Part shown: positions 34,219 through 43,224 of the stretch, one piece after another
Layout: every line of letters starts with the position of its first letter
How positions within the stretch are numbered: position 1 is the first letter of the stretch
From: Sphingobacterium sp.
GTDB lineage: Bacteria > Bacteroidota > Bacteroidia > Sphingobacteriales > Sphingobacteriaceae
Direction of reading: 5' to 3'
Length of the DNA: 47,101 nucleotides
Assembly: GCA_031277685.1 (NCBI GenBank)
Contig: JAITLV010000007.1
Location: forward strand, 1 to 47,101
Position numbers and translations under genes: made by a program
The notes under the pieces: model-generated
What the model was told of the DNA's origin: nothing
What the model saw: the letters and a program-made list of their open reading frames with translations, nothing else
The model's database searches: none

Positions 34219-36396
34219 ATGAAAAGAATTGCGCTATTCTTCTTGTTGGCAAGTGGCTTAACCAGTCATGCCCAACGAAACCTTAATTTGGAGGAGACGG
34301 TATTTGGACCACGCACCTATGCACCAACATCAATTACTGCCGCTTCCTGGATACCGAAATCAACTAGCCTTTCCTACCTCGATAAATCGTATCAAAATCT
34401 GCTCTTTAAAAGCGCAGCAAACAACTGGACTGAAACGAGCCTTGTATCAAAAACAGAACTCGAAACAGCGCTAAAGGCGGCAATTCCAAACGAATCGTTT
34501 AATTTGCGCATGTTTCCTTATGACTACAAATGGCGTGATGGCAACACACTATTACTCCAGGTAGAGGGAAAAGACAAAACATACACGGTAGCCTACAACG
34601 TCAAATCCAAAAGTCTTGAAAGTTTTATCGGCAATGACAGTCAGGGTGCCAACCGCGAACTGAGTACAGATTTCTCCAAAACGGCTTATCTGGTTGACAA
34701 CAATATTGCCATCGTTGACAAAAATGGAAAAGTAACAGCGGTAACCAATGATACGGACAAAGGGATTGTCAATGGCAGCGACTACACACACCGCCAGGAA
34801 TTCGGCATAAAAAAAGGGATGTGGTGGAATGCCCAAAACGACAAATTACTTTATTACCGTAAAAATGAGACGATGGTCGCCAACTATCCCCTCCCGCAGT
34901 GGAGTCCCAAAGTTGCCGAGATCAAATGGATAAAATACCCCATGACAGGGCAAAAATCCGAAGAAGTAACCCTCGTTGTTTACAACACAACAACAGCACA
35001 AAAGGTAACCTTACAGACTGGAGATCATAGCGAACAGTATTTAACCAGCGTGACGTGGGATCCTACGGGCCAATTTATCTATGTAGGTGTACTTAACCGG
35101 GATCAAAATGATCTAAAATTTAATAAGTACAATGCAGAAACCGGTGCATTAGTTAAAACACTGTTTGAGGAGACGGCCACAACTTGGGTAGAGCCCGAAA
35201 ATCCACTAACATTCTTACCAAACAAACCTGATCAATTTCTTTATCAATCCGACAAAGATGGCTATAACCAGCTTTATCTTTACAACACCGAAGGGAAACT
35301 CATCAAGAAGTTAGGTTATCAGGATATCGTATTGGAAAATCTACAGGACTTCTCTGCTGACGGAAATAAGGTAAGCTACATCGGGGTCACTAACAATGGT
35401 ATGGATCGCCAATTATTTGAGGTAGAGCTTAAATCTGGAAAAACAGTCCAATTGACCAATGAATCAGGCATACACCAGGCATCGCTGAGCGATGACGGAA
35501 AGTATGTATACGACCAATATAGCGACCTAAAAACACCGAATGTGATCCAGGTCAAAGAAGTCAAGTCCAGCAAGGGAACAGTTCTGGTCAAAGCCGAAAA
35601 TCCATTCAACGGAAAAATCAATAATCCAAAAATAGAATTTGTACAGCTGAGTTCTGCTGATGGGAAATATCCATTGACTGGCCGTATTATCTATCCAAAT
35701 GATTTTGACCCCGCAAAAAAATATCCTGTCATGTATTACCTATACGGAGGCTCCCATTCGCAATTGGTTTCCAACAAATGGCTGGGTGGCGCAGGCTACT
35801 TTGACCTTTATATGGCTCAACAGGGATATATCGTATTTACCATGGATAATCGTGGCACCAACTACCGTGGCCGGGATTTTTATACAGCAACCCACCGCAA
35901 ACTTGGGCAAAATGAAATGGCTGACCAGTTAAAGGGCATTGAATTCCTGAAATCAAAATCCTTTGTTGATCAACAACGCATGGGTATCTTCGGCTGGAGT
36001 TTTGGTGGATTTATGACAACTTCATTTATGTTGCATCATAACGACATTTTTAAAGCCGCAGTTGCAGGCGGGCCAGTTATTGACTGGAAGTTTTATGAAG
36101 TGATGTATGGGGAACGCTATATGGACACCCCTCAGGATAACCCTGAAGGATACAAACTAACATCTTTGCTGAATAAAGCGGATCAACTGAAAGGAAGATT
36201 ATTGATCATTCACGGTGCCCAGGATCCAGTGGTTGTACAACAAAACAGTATGGAATTTTTGGAAGCCTGCATTAAAGCGGGAAAACAGGTTGATTATTTC
36301 TTGTACCCTACCCATGAGCATAACGTAATGGGTAAGGACCGCATCCATATGTATGAGAAAATTGCAGATTATTTTAATCAGCATCTCAAAAAGTAA
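34219..36396 (+). CDS. S9 family (dipeptidyl-peptidase IV-like) serine peptidase
   Basis: 725 residues with a signal peptide (RIALFFLLASGLTSHAQ). The N-terminal ~450 residues form the beta-propeller of DPP-IV-type peptidases (repeated SADGNKVSY, SDDGKYVYDQY). The C-terminal alpha/beta-hydrolase has GWSFGGFMT (Ser594), Asp669 in HGAQDPVV, and His701 in THEHNV. It cleaves dipeptides from the N-terminus of peptides, typically after Pro or Ala, in the periplasm or outside. Followed by a strong terminator. Confidence 0.93.
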   Translation: MKRIALFFLLASGLTSHAQRNLNLEETVFGPRTYAPTSITAASWIPKSTSLSYLDKSYQNLLFKSAANNWTETSLVSKTELETALKAAIPNESFNLRMFPYDYKWRDGNTLLLQVEGKDKTYTVAYNVKSKSLESFIGNDSQGANRELSTDFSKTAYLVDNNIAIVDKNGKVTAVTNDTDKGIVNGSDYTHRQEFGIKKGMWWNAQNDKLLYYRKNETMVANYPLPQWSPKVAEIKWIKYPMTGQKSEEVTLVVYNTTTAQKVTLQTGDHSEQYLTSVTWDPTGQFIYVGVLNRDQNDLKFNKYNAETGALVKTLFEETATTWVEPENPLTFLPNKPDQFLYQSDKDGYNQLYLYNTEGKLIKKLGYQDIVLENLQDFSADGNKVSYIGVTNNGMDRQLFEVELKSGKTVQLTNESGIHQASLSDDGKYVYDQYSDLKTPNVIQVKEVKSSKGTVLVKAENPFNGKINNPKIEFVQLSSADGKYPLTGRIIYPNDFDPAKKYPVMYYLYGGSHSQLVSNKWLGGAGYFDLYMAQQGYIVFTMDNRGTNYRGRDFYTATHRKLGQNEMADQLKGIEFLKSKSFVDQQRMGIFGWSFGGFMTTSFMLHHNDIFKAAVAGGPVIDWKFYEVMYGERYMDTPQDNPEGYKLTSLLNKADQLKGRLLIIHGAQDPVVVQQNSMEFLEACIKAGKQVDYFLYPTHEHNVMGKDRIHMYEKIADYFNQHLKK

Positions 36397-36412
36397 GCGA
36401 CAATACGCATAG

Positions 36413-36458
36413 ATACAAAAGGCACCATTCTTTCGATTGGTGCCTTTTGTATTTTTTG
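36413..36458 (+). terminator. Intrinsic terminator after the S9 peptidase
   Basis: A perfect 15-base stem (36413-36427 with 36438-36452, containing GGCACCA/TGGTGCC) is followed by a run of six Ts. Confidence 0.9.
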
Positions 36459-36530
36459 AGGGCAATGTTTATCTTTAGTTAACGTTAGGTCCGATCCGCA
36501 CCAATACGTCAGACATACAGTATTGTAAAT

Positions 36531-37136
36531 TTGAAAAAACAGATCCCTTTTGCACTGATTCTGCTACGTCTTTTTTTAGGACTCTTGCTTTGTGCTTTCT
36601 ACTGGCTTAAAATTGATTATTTTAAGTACTATGCCATTGCTTTTCTTGTTATCGGTCTATTAAGTGATATCTTCGATGGTATTATCGCCCGAAAACTTAA
36701 GGTTTCAACACCGATGTTACGACGATGGGATTCCAGTGTTGATCTGATCTTTTTTATCTGCATCACGTTGGCGACCTACCTAAGCTGCCCGCTATTTTTC
36801 AGGGATCATGCAATATTGATATCTGTTTTACTTGGAACAGAGGCATTGACTTATATCGTTAGCTTTGCAAAATTCAAAAAAGAAATTGCGACCCATTCCA
36901 TTGGCGCCAAAGTGTGGACCTTGTTCTTATTTGCATTGCTGGTTGAACTTCTGTTACATTATCATTCCACCTTTTTATTCCAGATAACCATCTGGCTAGG
37001 CGTCATCACCCGCCTGGAAATTATTGCGATTACCCTTATTCTAAGAGACTGGTCAAACGACATTCCTAGTGTCTACCATGCAATCCAGCTACGCAGAGGG
37101 AAAGCTATCCGTAAAAACAAACTGTTCAATGGCTAA
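36531..37136 (+). CDS. CDP-alcohol phosphatidyltransferase family membrane protein with altered motif
   Basis: 201 residues from a TTG at 36531; no ATG lies before the first membrane helix. About five to six hydrophobic segments. The family motif D-x2-DG-x2-AR-x8-G-x3-D-x3-D reads DIFDGIIARKLKV then STPMLRRWDSSVD: all Asp residues, the first Gly and Ala-Arg are kept, but the second Gly is Leu. Members make phospholipids from CDP-diacylglycerol and an alcohol; the substrate is uncertain here. A TAAATTTG overlaps the TTG (36526-36533), so the start is not fully settled. It ends 4 bases into the convergent next gene. Confidence 0.78.
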   Translation: MKKQIPFALILLRLFLGLLLCAFYWLKIDYFKYYAIAFLVIGLLSDIFDGIIARKLKVSTPMLRRWDSSVDLIFFICITLATYLSCPLFFRDHAILISVLLGTEALTYIVSFAKFKKEIATHSIGAKVWTLFLFALLVELLLHYHSTFLFQITIWLGVITRLEIIAITLILRDWSNDIPSVYHAIQLRRGKAIRKNKLFNG

Positions 37137-38101
37137 TGAGGATATTGTTCCAATCCTTCAGAAAGACTATACAAGGTCCAATGCTTTTTCTTAATAGCTT
37201 CTGATTCTGTCTGGAGCAACTTTATAAAATCCCGCACACCCAGCTCTTCATTTCCGTTTCCATGAATCAACACAATACTACCGTTATGGGCCCGCTGGCC
37301 TTTTGCCAGCCATGCATCAGAACCGACAGCAATCAAGCCATAAGACAATAACTTTTCGATAACCGCACGATCTGAGACCAGACCAGGACAGCGGAAGAAG
37401 ACAGATGGTATCATCCCATTCTTCAGCATTAATTTTTCATTGGCTAAAATCTCATAATTCAGATTTGTTCCCGGCGACAGCAGAAAATTGGACACCAATG
37501 GCGTATTGTTAAAAACATGATCATAACTATGGTTAACCCAAGTGAACTTTACCCCCTTTTTCGTTAAAGACTTCAACCATTCCAGATCAGCAGGATGATT
37601 TAACATCCATTTTCCCGATACAGAAACTGCTACCGGCAATCTGCTGTCCAGTCCCTTAAACGCCGATAGCAAATCCTCAAAAATATCTTTATCCAAAGGT
37701 TTATGTGAAGGACATAAATCAATCGTTAAATTTATCCCAGCTTCTTTTGGCAGGCTAAAATTCAGCCCCGCATCCTGAAGATTATTTTCTGTTTCCCGAA
37801 CAATGGAAAAGCAGCGTTCATATACAGAACCAATTAAGCTCTTTGTCACCTGTATAGAATCTCTGTTATACACATGCAAAACCTTATCTGCCATAACACT
37901 GGTCTCCAAGGTAGTAGGATCTACGGTTAAATAGTATTTGTTAGCCTTCATCCTAAAACTTCGTATTCCGATCAAGGGTTTACCATTTCCCTGCAGGGCA
38001 ACCCATTCCCGTTGATAGTTTTCCAGATCCACATAAGCAATCTGTCCAAAAGAAAGTCCGGCGTAAGCAAGAGACACAAGGATGAACAAAAGCTGTTTCA
38101 T
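37133..38101 (-). CDS. Secreted polysaccharide deacetylase-like protein
   Basis: 322 residues with a signal peptide (KQLLFILVSLAYAGLSFGQ). A NodB-like core is suggested by NLTIDLCPSHKPLD (acidic strand), FTWVNHSYDHVFNN (the His-x3-His metal pair) and the C-terminal GSIVLIHGNGNEE. The family removes acetyl groups from glycans; here the canonical TFDDGP is reduced to TIDLCP, so activity is not certain. Its start is 2 bases after the M28 peptidase stop, so they form an operon. Confidence 0.75.
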   Translation of the reverse strand: MKQLLFILVSLAYAGLSFGQIAYVDLENYQREWVALQGNGKPLIGIRSFRMKANKYYLTVDPTTLETSVMADKVLHVYNRDSIQVTKSLIGSVYERCFSIVRETENNLQDAGLNFSLPKEAGINLTIDLCPSHKPLDKDIFEDLLSAFKGLDSRLPVAVSVSGKWMLNHPADLEWLKSLTKKGVKFTWVNHSYDHVFNNTPLVSNFLLSPGTNLNYEILANEKLMLKNGMIPSVFFRCPGLVSDRAVIEKLLSYGLIAVGSDAWLAKGQRAHNGSIVLIHGNGNEELGVRDFIKLLQTESEAIKKKHWTLYSLSEGLEQYPH

Positions 38102-38103
38102 CG

Positions 38104-39669
38104 TTAATTCCCACTGGTTCTTTTAGATTGCAAATTTGTTGGCCAGGCCATTTGCCGCCCCGCTTTATCCACAGGCAATACAATTTTGTCCCGGGATACC
38201 AATTCAGGTTCCTCACAGGCCAGATAAGTTAACACGGCAACAATAATGGCATTTTGTTTTACTTCATCGAAGACAATTTTATCATAGGTATCCCGATTCG
38301 TGTGCCAGGTTACCTTCCCATAATCCCAGGAAGTAGAAGAGAGACCAAAGGCCGGAATGCCTCTTTGCACAAAGGAAGAATGATCACTTCCTCCGGTCCC
38401 CGGCATTCCTGGAAAACTGGTCTGAATCTCACTACGAAATTCTTCAGGCAGATACTGCAACCAACGACCGATATATTCATACGCTTTTTCAAAACCGCTT
38501 CCGGCGATACGCACAATGCGTCCTGTTCCATTATCCTGGTTCCATACTACCTGAATATTTTTGGCTATTTCCGGATGATCTTCCACAAAAGCCGAAGAAC
38601 CATTCAAGCCCTGTTCCTCGCTTCCCCAATTCCCCACCAGGATCGTCCTTTTATTCTCGGGATATACTTTTCGCAAAATACGAACAGCTTCCATCATCGT
38701 GATCACACCTGTCGCATTATCTGTAGCACCTGAAGCACCATCCCATGAATCTAAGTGCGCAGATAACACCACATATTCATTGGGTTTTTCTTTTCCTTTG
38801 ATTTCGGCAATACTATTATACGTCTTACGAATACCGAGTTCCTTGGAATTACCCTGCAGGAGTACCCGTGGTTTGACGCCACGCTCGGCCATACGGTAAA
38901 GAAGGCTATAATCCTCCAGTCCAACATTAAACACAGGGATTTGCTTGGATTTCGCATCAAAAATCCGGGTAATACCCGGCAATTCGGTCCAATAAGAGTC
39001 GATTACCCCTAGCGCTCCAGCCGTTTCCAAGGCTAATGGCAATGTACGCCGGGTACTTCCCGTATAGGACATACTAAGGTCCCACTGTTTGAGCTGCTCA
39101 CTTTTTAGCGACTGATATTTTTCATACCCCTTGACCGAGGCAGATTCCTTCCAGTTCGCATCCGAACGGCCTGAGATGGGATTCATCCCAATCAAGACAA
39201 TTTTACCCTTTACCGTCTTTAACCAGGATTGAAAATCAGTTTGCGAACGAAATAGTGGCATGGTGACAACTTCCGCTTCTACCCCCTTTTCCTTTGTCAT
39301 CGGGCTAAAAGCCAATTGGGTCCCCTCTAATGATTTGATCCGCGGGAAAGTCATCGTCACCTGCGAGGTACCTCTGTCCCAGGAACGCCATTCCCCATAA
39401 GGTTCATTGCGCGCCGCTGCACCAATTGTCGTATACTGCTTGACGACCCAGTCATGAGCCTGCTGCATCTGCGGACTCCCCACCAAACGGGGACCGATCA
39501 TATCAACAAGTTCAAAAGCATAATTTTCAAGCTGGGAGTTTGTCTGCGCCTCCTGGACAATGGCCGCTACGACAGACTCTTTATTTTGCGCAAATACCGC
39601 TGCACTACTCAATAGCATACATGCCAGCCCCAAAGACTTCAAACTCTTCTGTTTAGTATATATCTTCAT
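38104..39669 (-). CDS. Secreted M28-family metallopeptidase
   Basis: 521 residues with a signal peptide ending near VFAQ (about 28). The zinc-peptidase core shows VVLSAHLDSWDGASGATDNATG (metal His and Asp), NWGSEEQGLNGS (catalytic and metal Glu), WNQDNGTGRI and GTGGSDHSSFVQRGIPAF (later metal ligands). A PA-like insert lies about 130-250. M28 enzymes are aminopeptidases or carboxypeptidases acting outside the cytoplasm. Upstream partner in a two-gene operon with the deacetylase-like protein. Confidence 0.9.
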   Translation of the reverse strand: MKIYTKQKSLKSLGLACMLLSSAAVFAQNKESVVAAIVQEAQTNSQLENYAFELVDMIGPRLVGSPQMQQAHDWVVKQYTTIGAAARNEPYGEWRSWDRGTSQVTMTFPRIKSLEGTQLAFSPMTKEKGVEAEVVTMPLFRSQTDFQSWLKTVKGKIVLIGMNPISGRSDANWKESASVKGYEKYQSLKSEQLKQWDLSMSYTGSTRRTLPLALETAGALGVIDSYWTELPGITRIFDAKSKQIPVFNVGLEDYSLLYRMAERGVKPRVLLQGNSKELGIRKTYNSIAEIKGKEKPNEYVVLSAHLDSWDGASGATDNATGVITMMEAVRILRKVYPENKRTILVGNWGSEEQGLNGSSAFVEDHPEIAKNIQVVWNQDNGTGRIVRIAGSGFEKAYEYIGRWLQYLPEEFRSEIQTSFPGMPGTGGSDHSSFVQRGIPAFGLSSTSWDYGKVTWHTNRDTYDKIVFDEVKQNAIIVAVLTYLACEEPELVSRDKIVLPVDKAGRQMAWPTNLQSKRTSGN

Positions 39670-39840
39670 TCGTAATTCAATTTAGTTCATCATTTTGTAG
39701 GTTTGGCAAGATTGGTTTTTCCTGAAAATTACTAAAGATATTTCATAAAACATATTCATTTTTATTGCGATTACTAATTTGAACGCTCTCCGATCAAGTC
39801 TAAATCCCTTTAAATAATAGACTCCCCTTCGACACCATAC

Positions 39841-39870
39841 AAAAAAGCCCAAGGAGAATCCTTAGGCTTT
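39841..39870 (-). terminator. Intrinsic terminator of asnB
   Basis: On the minus strand AAAGCCtAAGGA, a 3-base loop, then TCCTTgGGCTTT and a T-run (plus-strand 39841-39870): a 12-base stem with one mismatch, 31 bases after the asnB stop. Confidence 0.8.
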
Positions 39871-39900
39871 TACAACATTTATATCAGGTTGGTTGATTAT

Positions 39901-41589
39901 CTACACAGCTTCCACCTTAGACTTTTCGTAACTCTCTTGGTGCACAGAGGCTACAGCTCTTCCAGACGGATCATTCAGATTTTGGAAAGAAGCATCCCAC
40001 GCCAGAGCTTCCGGTGTACTGCAAGCGACAGATTTTACAGAGGGAACAGTCTGTGCTGCTGCGGAGGAAGGGAAATGTGACTCAAAGATCGTCCGATACA
40101 AGAACTCTTCTTTATTTTTCGGGGTGTTGATTGGGAAACGTTCCGCTGCTGCTGCAAATTCCTGATCCGAAACCTTGCTTTCTGCCTGCGCTTTTAAGGT
40201 ATCGATCCAACTGTAGCCAACACCATCGGAGAACTGCTCTTTCTGGCGCCATGCGATACTTTCGGGAAGATAATCTTCGAAAGCCTTACGGACGACCCAT
40301 TTTTCCATCCGGCCCTCACGGATCATTTTATCCGCAGGGTTGATACGCATGGCAATATCCATAAATTCTTTATCCAGAAAAGGTACACGCCCCTCAACAC
40401 CCCAAGCTGCCAGTGATTTATTTGCCCGTAGACAATCGTACAAATACAGTTTTTTCAATTTACGAACTGTTTCTTCATGAAACTCCTGTGCATTTGGCGC
40501 CTTATGAAAATACAGATAACCACCAAAAAGTTCATCGGAACCTTCTCCTGATAGCACCATTTTGATACCCATGGATTTGATGACACGCGCCAATAAGTAC
40601 ATGGGAGTCGACGCGCGAACAGTCGTCACATCGTAGGTCTCCAGGTGGTAAATAACATCACGAATAGCATCGAGCCCCTCCTGAATGGTAAAGTTGATCT
40701 CATGATGAATTGTTCCGATATGATCCGCAGCTTTTTGTGCTGCGATTAAGTCAGGAGCACCTTTCAAACCCACAGCAAAAGAATGCAACTGTGGATACCA
40801 TGCCTCTTCTTTGTCATCCGTTTCAATACGTTTGGATGCAAACTTTTTAGTTACCGCCGCTATAACCGAAGAGTCAAGCCCTCCTGAAAGCAATACACCA
40901 TAAGGTACATCCGACATCAGTTGACGATGCACAGCGTCTTCCAACGCTTTACGCAACAGGGTGATATCGGTACCATTATCCTTAACTGTATCATAACTTT
41001 CCCAGTCACGTTGATACCAACGTTGCGGGGCTGTCCCCTCTTTGCTATATAAATAATGCCCGGGAGGAAATTGTTCGATCGTTGTACAGAAACCTTCCAA
41101 TGATTTTAATTCCGAAGCGACAAACAATTGTCCCGCTGTATCTTTTCCGTAATACAATGGAATAATTCCCATGTGATCACGTGCAACAAAAAATGAGTCA
41201 TCACGTGAATCATAGAGCGCAAAACCAAAGATACCATTCAACTCATCAACAAACGATGGGCCCTTAGCCAAATAAAGCGCCAATATTACTTCAGAATCGC
41301 TTTGTGTAGCAAACTCATAACCTGGCAGGCTATTTCTTAATTCATGGTGGTTATAAATTTCGCCATTCACAGCCAATACGACTTTGCCATCCGGACTATA
41401 CAAAGGTTGACTACCCGATTTCGGATCAACAATAGCTAATCGTTCATGAGCTAATAAAGCTTTCTCACCTGTGAATATACCAGACCAATCTGGACCACGA
41501 TGGCGAATACGTTTTGACATTTCCAATACTTGGGATCTCAATGAGTCTGCAGATTGCTTTAATTCAAAAGCGCCAATAATTCCACACAT
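39901..41589 (-). CDS. asnB: Glutamine-hydrolysing asparagine synthase AsnB
   Basis: 562 residues (E. coli 554). The N-terminal glutaminase domain has the nucleophile Cys2 (MCGIIGAFEL), RIRHRGPDWSG, VNGEIYNH, and the SDSEVILALY loop. The synthetase domain carries the ATP pyrophosphatase loop VLLSGGLDSSVIAA (about residue 235), VLSGEGSDELFGGYLYF and VEGRVPFLDKEF. It makes asparagine and glutamate from aspartate, glutamine and ATP. An AT-rich palindrome lies between it and the divergent Crp-like regulator. Confidence 0.96.
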   Translation of the reverse strand: MCGIIGAFELKQSADSLRSQVLEMSKRIRHRGPDWSGIFTGEKALLAHERLAIVDPKSGSQPLYSPDGKVVLAVNGEIYNHHELRNSLPGYEFATQSDSEVILALYLAKGPSFVDELNGIFGFALYDSRDDSFFVARDHMGIIPLYYGKDTAGQLFVASELKSLEGFCTTIEQFPPGHYLYSKEGTAPQRWYQRDWESYDTVKDNGTDITLLRKALEDAVHRQLMSDVPYGVLLSGGLDSSVIAAVTKKFASKRIETDDKEEAWYPQLHSFAVGLKGAPDLIAAQKAADHIGTIHHEINFTIQEGLDAIRDVIYHLETYDVTTVRASTPMYLLARVIKSMGIKMVLSGEGSDELFGGYLYFHKAPNAQEFHEETVRKLKKLYLYDCLRANKSLAAWGVEGRVPFLDKEFMDIAMRINPADKMIREGRMEKWVVRKAFEDYLPESIAWRQKEQFSDGVGYSWIDTLKAQAESKVSDQEFAAAAERFPINTPKNKEEFLYRTIFESHFPSSAAAQTVPSVKSVACSTPEALAWDASFQNLNDPSGRAVASVHQESYEKSKVEAV

Positions 41590-41646
41590 ATTATGAAAAT
41601 TTTAAATATTTCGTTTTTACATTATGTTATTGACACAAAGTAAAAC

Positions 41647-41679
41647 AATTAAAAATTAAATTCATAATAATTTTTAATT
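41647..41679. repeat. AT-only inverted repeat between asnB and the Crp-like gene
   Basis: AATTAAAAATTA (41647-41658) and TAATTTTTAATT (41668-41679) are exact complements around a 9-base loop, 58 bases upstream of asnB. Possible operator; the low complexity of the DNA makes chance more likely than for GC-containing repeats. Confidence 0.35.
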
Positions 41680-41827
41680 TTCATTATGTTTTTATCAAAA
41701 AATCCAATTTAAACAAATAAAATTAGCAACAAAACATCTATTTGTTTACAATAATCACACAGCATATTCATATTACATTTGGAGATTTATCATTAAATTC
41801 ACTCAGTAATCAAATTAAACCAAGGAC

Positions 41828-42403
41828 ATGGATCTAATAGGAACTTTTTACAGTGATCTCGCACTTACGCCTGATGAACTGAATTCCATAAAAGAGAAAC
41901 ACGAGGCTATTACGATAAAAAAAGGTGATTTTATATTAAGTAAAGGACAGGTTTCCAATGCCTATTATTTAATAGAATACGGTCTCACCCGATCTTTTTT
42001 ACATGACTATGAGGGAAACGAGGTGACCATAGGATTTTGCAGCGACAACGATGTGGTCATCGAAGTTGCATCTTTTTTCCAGCGTACCCCAACCGTAGAA
42101 AATATTCAGGCGCTTACAGAAACAAAGCTCTGGAAAATTCGGTTTGAAGATCATCAGGAACTGTTTCACCGTATTCCCGAATTTAGGGAATGGGGACGTT
42201 CGTGGATGGCGATGGAATTGGTTCACAGCAAAAATAGAGCAATTGCCATGATCACTGAACCTGCCACAAGCCGATACCTTCGTCTCATCAAAGAAAAGCC
42301 CATCCTGATCCAGCAGGCTCCATTAAAACACATTGCTTCTTACCTGGGCATTACAGACACCTCTCTGAGCCGCATACGCAAAGAAATTGTTCACGGCAAT
42401 TAA
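41828..42403 (+). CDS. Crp/Fnr-family transcriptional regulator
   Basis: 191 residues. N-terminal beta-roll (KKGDFILSKGQVSNAYYLIE, GLTRSFLHDYEGNEVTIGFC) and C-terminal helix-turn-helix (APLKHIASYLGITDTSLSRIRKE). As with other short Bacteroidota members there is no clear cAMP pocket. Divergent from asnB, with 238 bases between; regulation of asnB or of the following VOC protein gene is possible but unproven. A hairpin terminator follows at 42434. Confidence 0.9.
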   Translation: MDLIGTFYSDLALTPDELNSIKEKHEAITIKKGDFILSKGQVSNAYYLIEYGLTRSFLHDYEGNEVTIGFCSDNDVVIEVASFFQRTPTVENIQALTETKLWKIRFEDHQELFHRIPEFREWGRSWMAMELVHSKNRAIAMITEPATSRYLRLIKEKPILIQQAPLKHIASYLGITDTSLSRIRKEIVHGN

Positions 42404-42433
42404 AGTTTTTCCCACCAACGAAAGCATATTTTC

Positions 42434-42457
42434 AAATCTTGCCTTAGGGCAAGATTT
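42434..42457 (+). terminator. Terminator hairpin after the Crp-like gene
   Basis: AAATCTTGCC and GGCAAGATTT form a perfect 10-base stem with a TTAG loop, with a short T-run at its end. Confidence 0.7.
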
Positions 42458-42553
42458 TCATCATAATTTCAGCTTAATTTTATTCTCAGTTCCATCAGAT
42501 AGTTCACCTAATTACTATGCTTTGGAAAAAATGAGAAAATAACGAATAACGTG

Positions 42554-42590
42554 AATCTTTTAACGTCGTCAAAGACGAAAGATTAACGTC
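42554..42590 (+). other. Leader hairpin and 23-bp direct repeat before the VOC protein gene
   Basis: AATCTTT (42554-42560) and CGTC (42564-42567) pair with GACG (42574-42577) and AAAGATT (42578-42584), leaving a 3-base bulge and a 6-base loop. TTAACGTC is also repeated directly at 42560-42567 and 42583-42590. The block ends 35 bases before ATG 42626 and could be a regulatory leader. Confidence 0.4.
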
Positions 42591-42625
42591 AAAAGAATAA
42601 TCAATATATTCAAAAATTAGAAATC

Positions 42626-43087
42626 ATGGCAAAATTACACGCTTATTTAAATTTCAATGGTAACTGTGAAGAGGCTTTCGTGTTTTATGAAAAAGTTTTT
42701 AAAACAAAAAATCCAGGATTCATGCGTTATGGCGATATCCCAGCAGATCCACAAATGCCACCAATTCCAGATGAGGCTAAAAACAAAATCTGCCATACAG
42801 CAATTTCGATCAATGGCGAGAGCATGCTCATGGGAGCTGATGTTATTCCGGCCTTTGGCCAGCAATACGTACAGGGCAACAATACCTATGTGATGCTCAT
42901 GTGCGATCATGCTGATGAGGCTAAAACACTATATGAGGCATTAAGTGTTAACGCACAAGTTGTAGAAATGCCTTTAGGAGAAACGTTTTTTGCGGAACTA
43001 TACAGTTCATTCCAAGATCAGTTCGGCATCTGCTGGATGGTCTATTTTGGTGGTAACAAAGACGAAAATTGCGAAAATAAAGGCTAA
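42626..43087 (+). CDS. VOC superfamily (PhnB/YjdN-like) protein
   Basis: 153 residues. KLHAYLNFNGNCEEAFVFYEKVF is the opening of PhnB/YjdN-like vicinal-oxygen-chelate proteins; CHTAISINGESMLMGADV, TYVMLMCDHADEAKTLYEAL and FQDQFGICWMV complete the fold. Family members include glyoxalase- and bleomycin-resistance-like proteins; this subgroup has no settled function. A perfect 24-base stem lies 18 bases after the stop. Confidence 0.88.
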   Translation: MAKLHAYLNFNGNCEEAFVFYEKVFKTKNPGFMRYGDIPADPQMPPIPDEAKNKICHTAISINGESMLMGADVIPAFGQQYVQGNNTYVMLMCDHADEAKTLYEALSVNAQVVEMPLGETFFAELYSSFQDQFGICWMVYFGGNKDENCENKG

Positions 43088-43105
43088 GAAAGATTTACTG
43101 ATCCT

Positions 43106-43157
43106 CTTCATTAAACATAAATGGGCTTCCTGTGAAGCCCATTTATGTTTAATGAAG
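43106..43157. repeat. 24-bp perfect inverted repeat with a 4-base loop
   Basis: Bases 43106-43129 are the exact complement of 43134-43157, with a CTGT loop. It lies between the convergent VOC and HopJ-family genes. There is no T-run on either side, so it is a terminator only if Bacteroidota polymerase needs no U-tract here; it may instead stabilise both 3' ends. Confidence 0.8.
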
Positions 43158-43224
43158 ACAATACTCAACTTTTCTAAATGATTGTTGATCCTTGTTATAT
43201 CAACGTGATTATCTTAGTCCTAAT

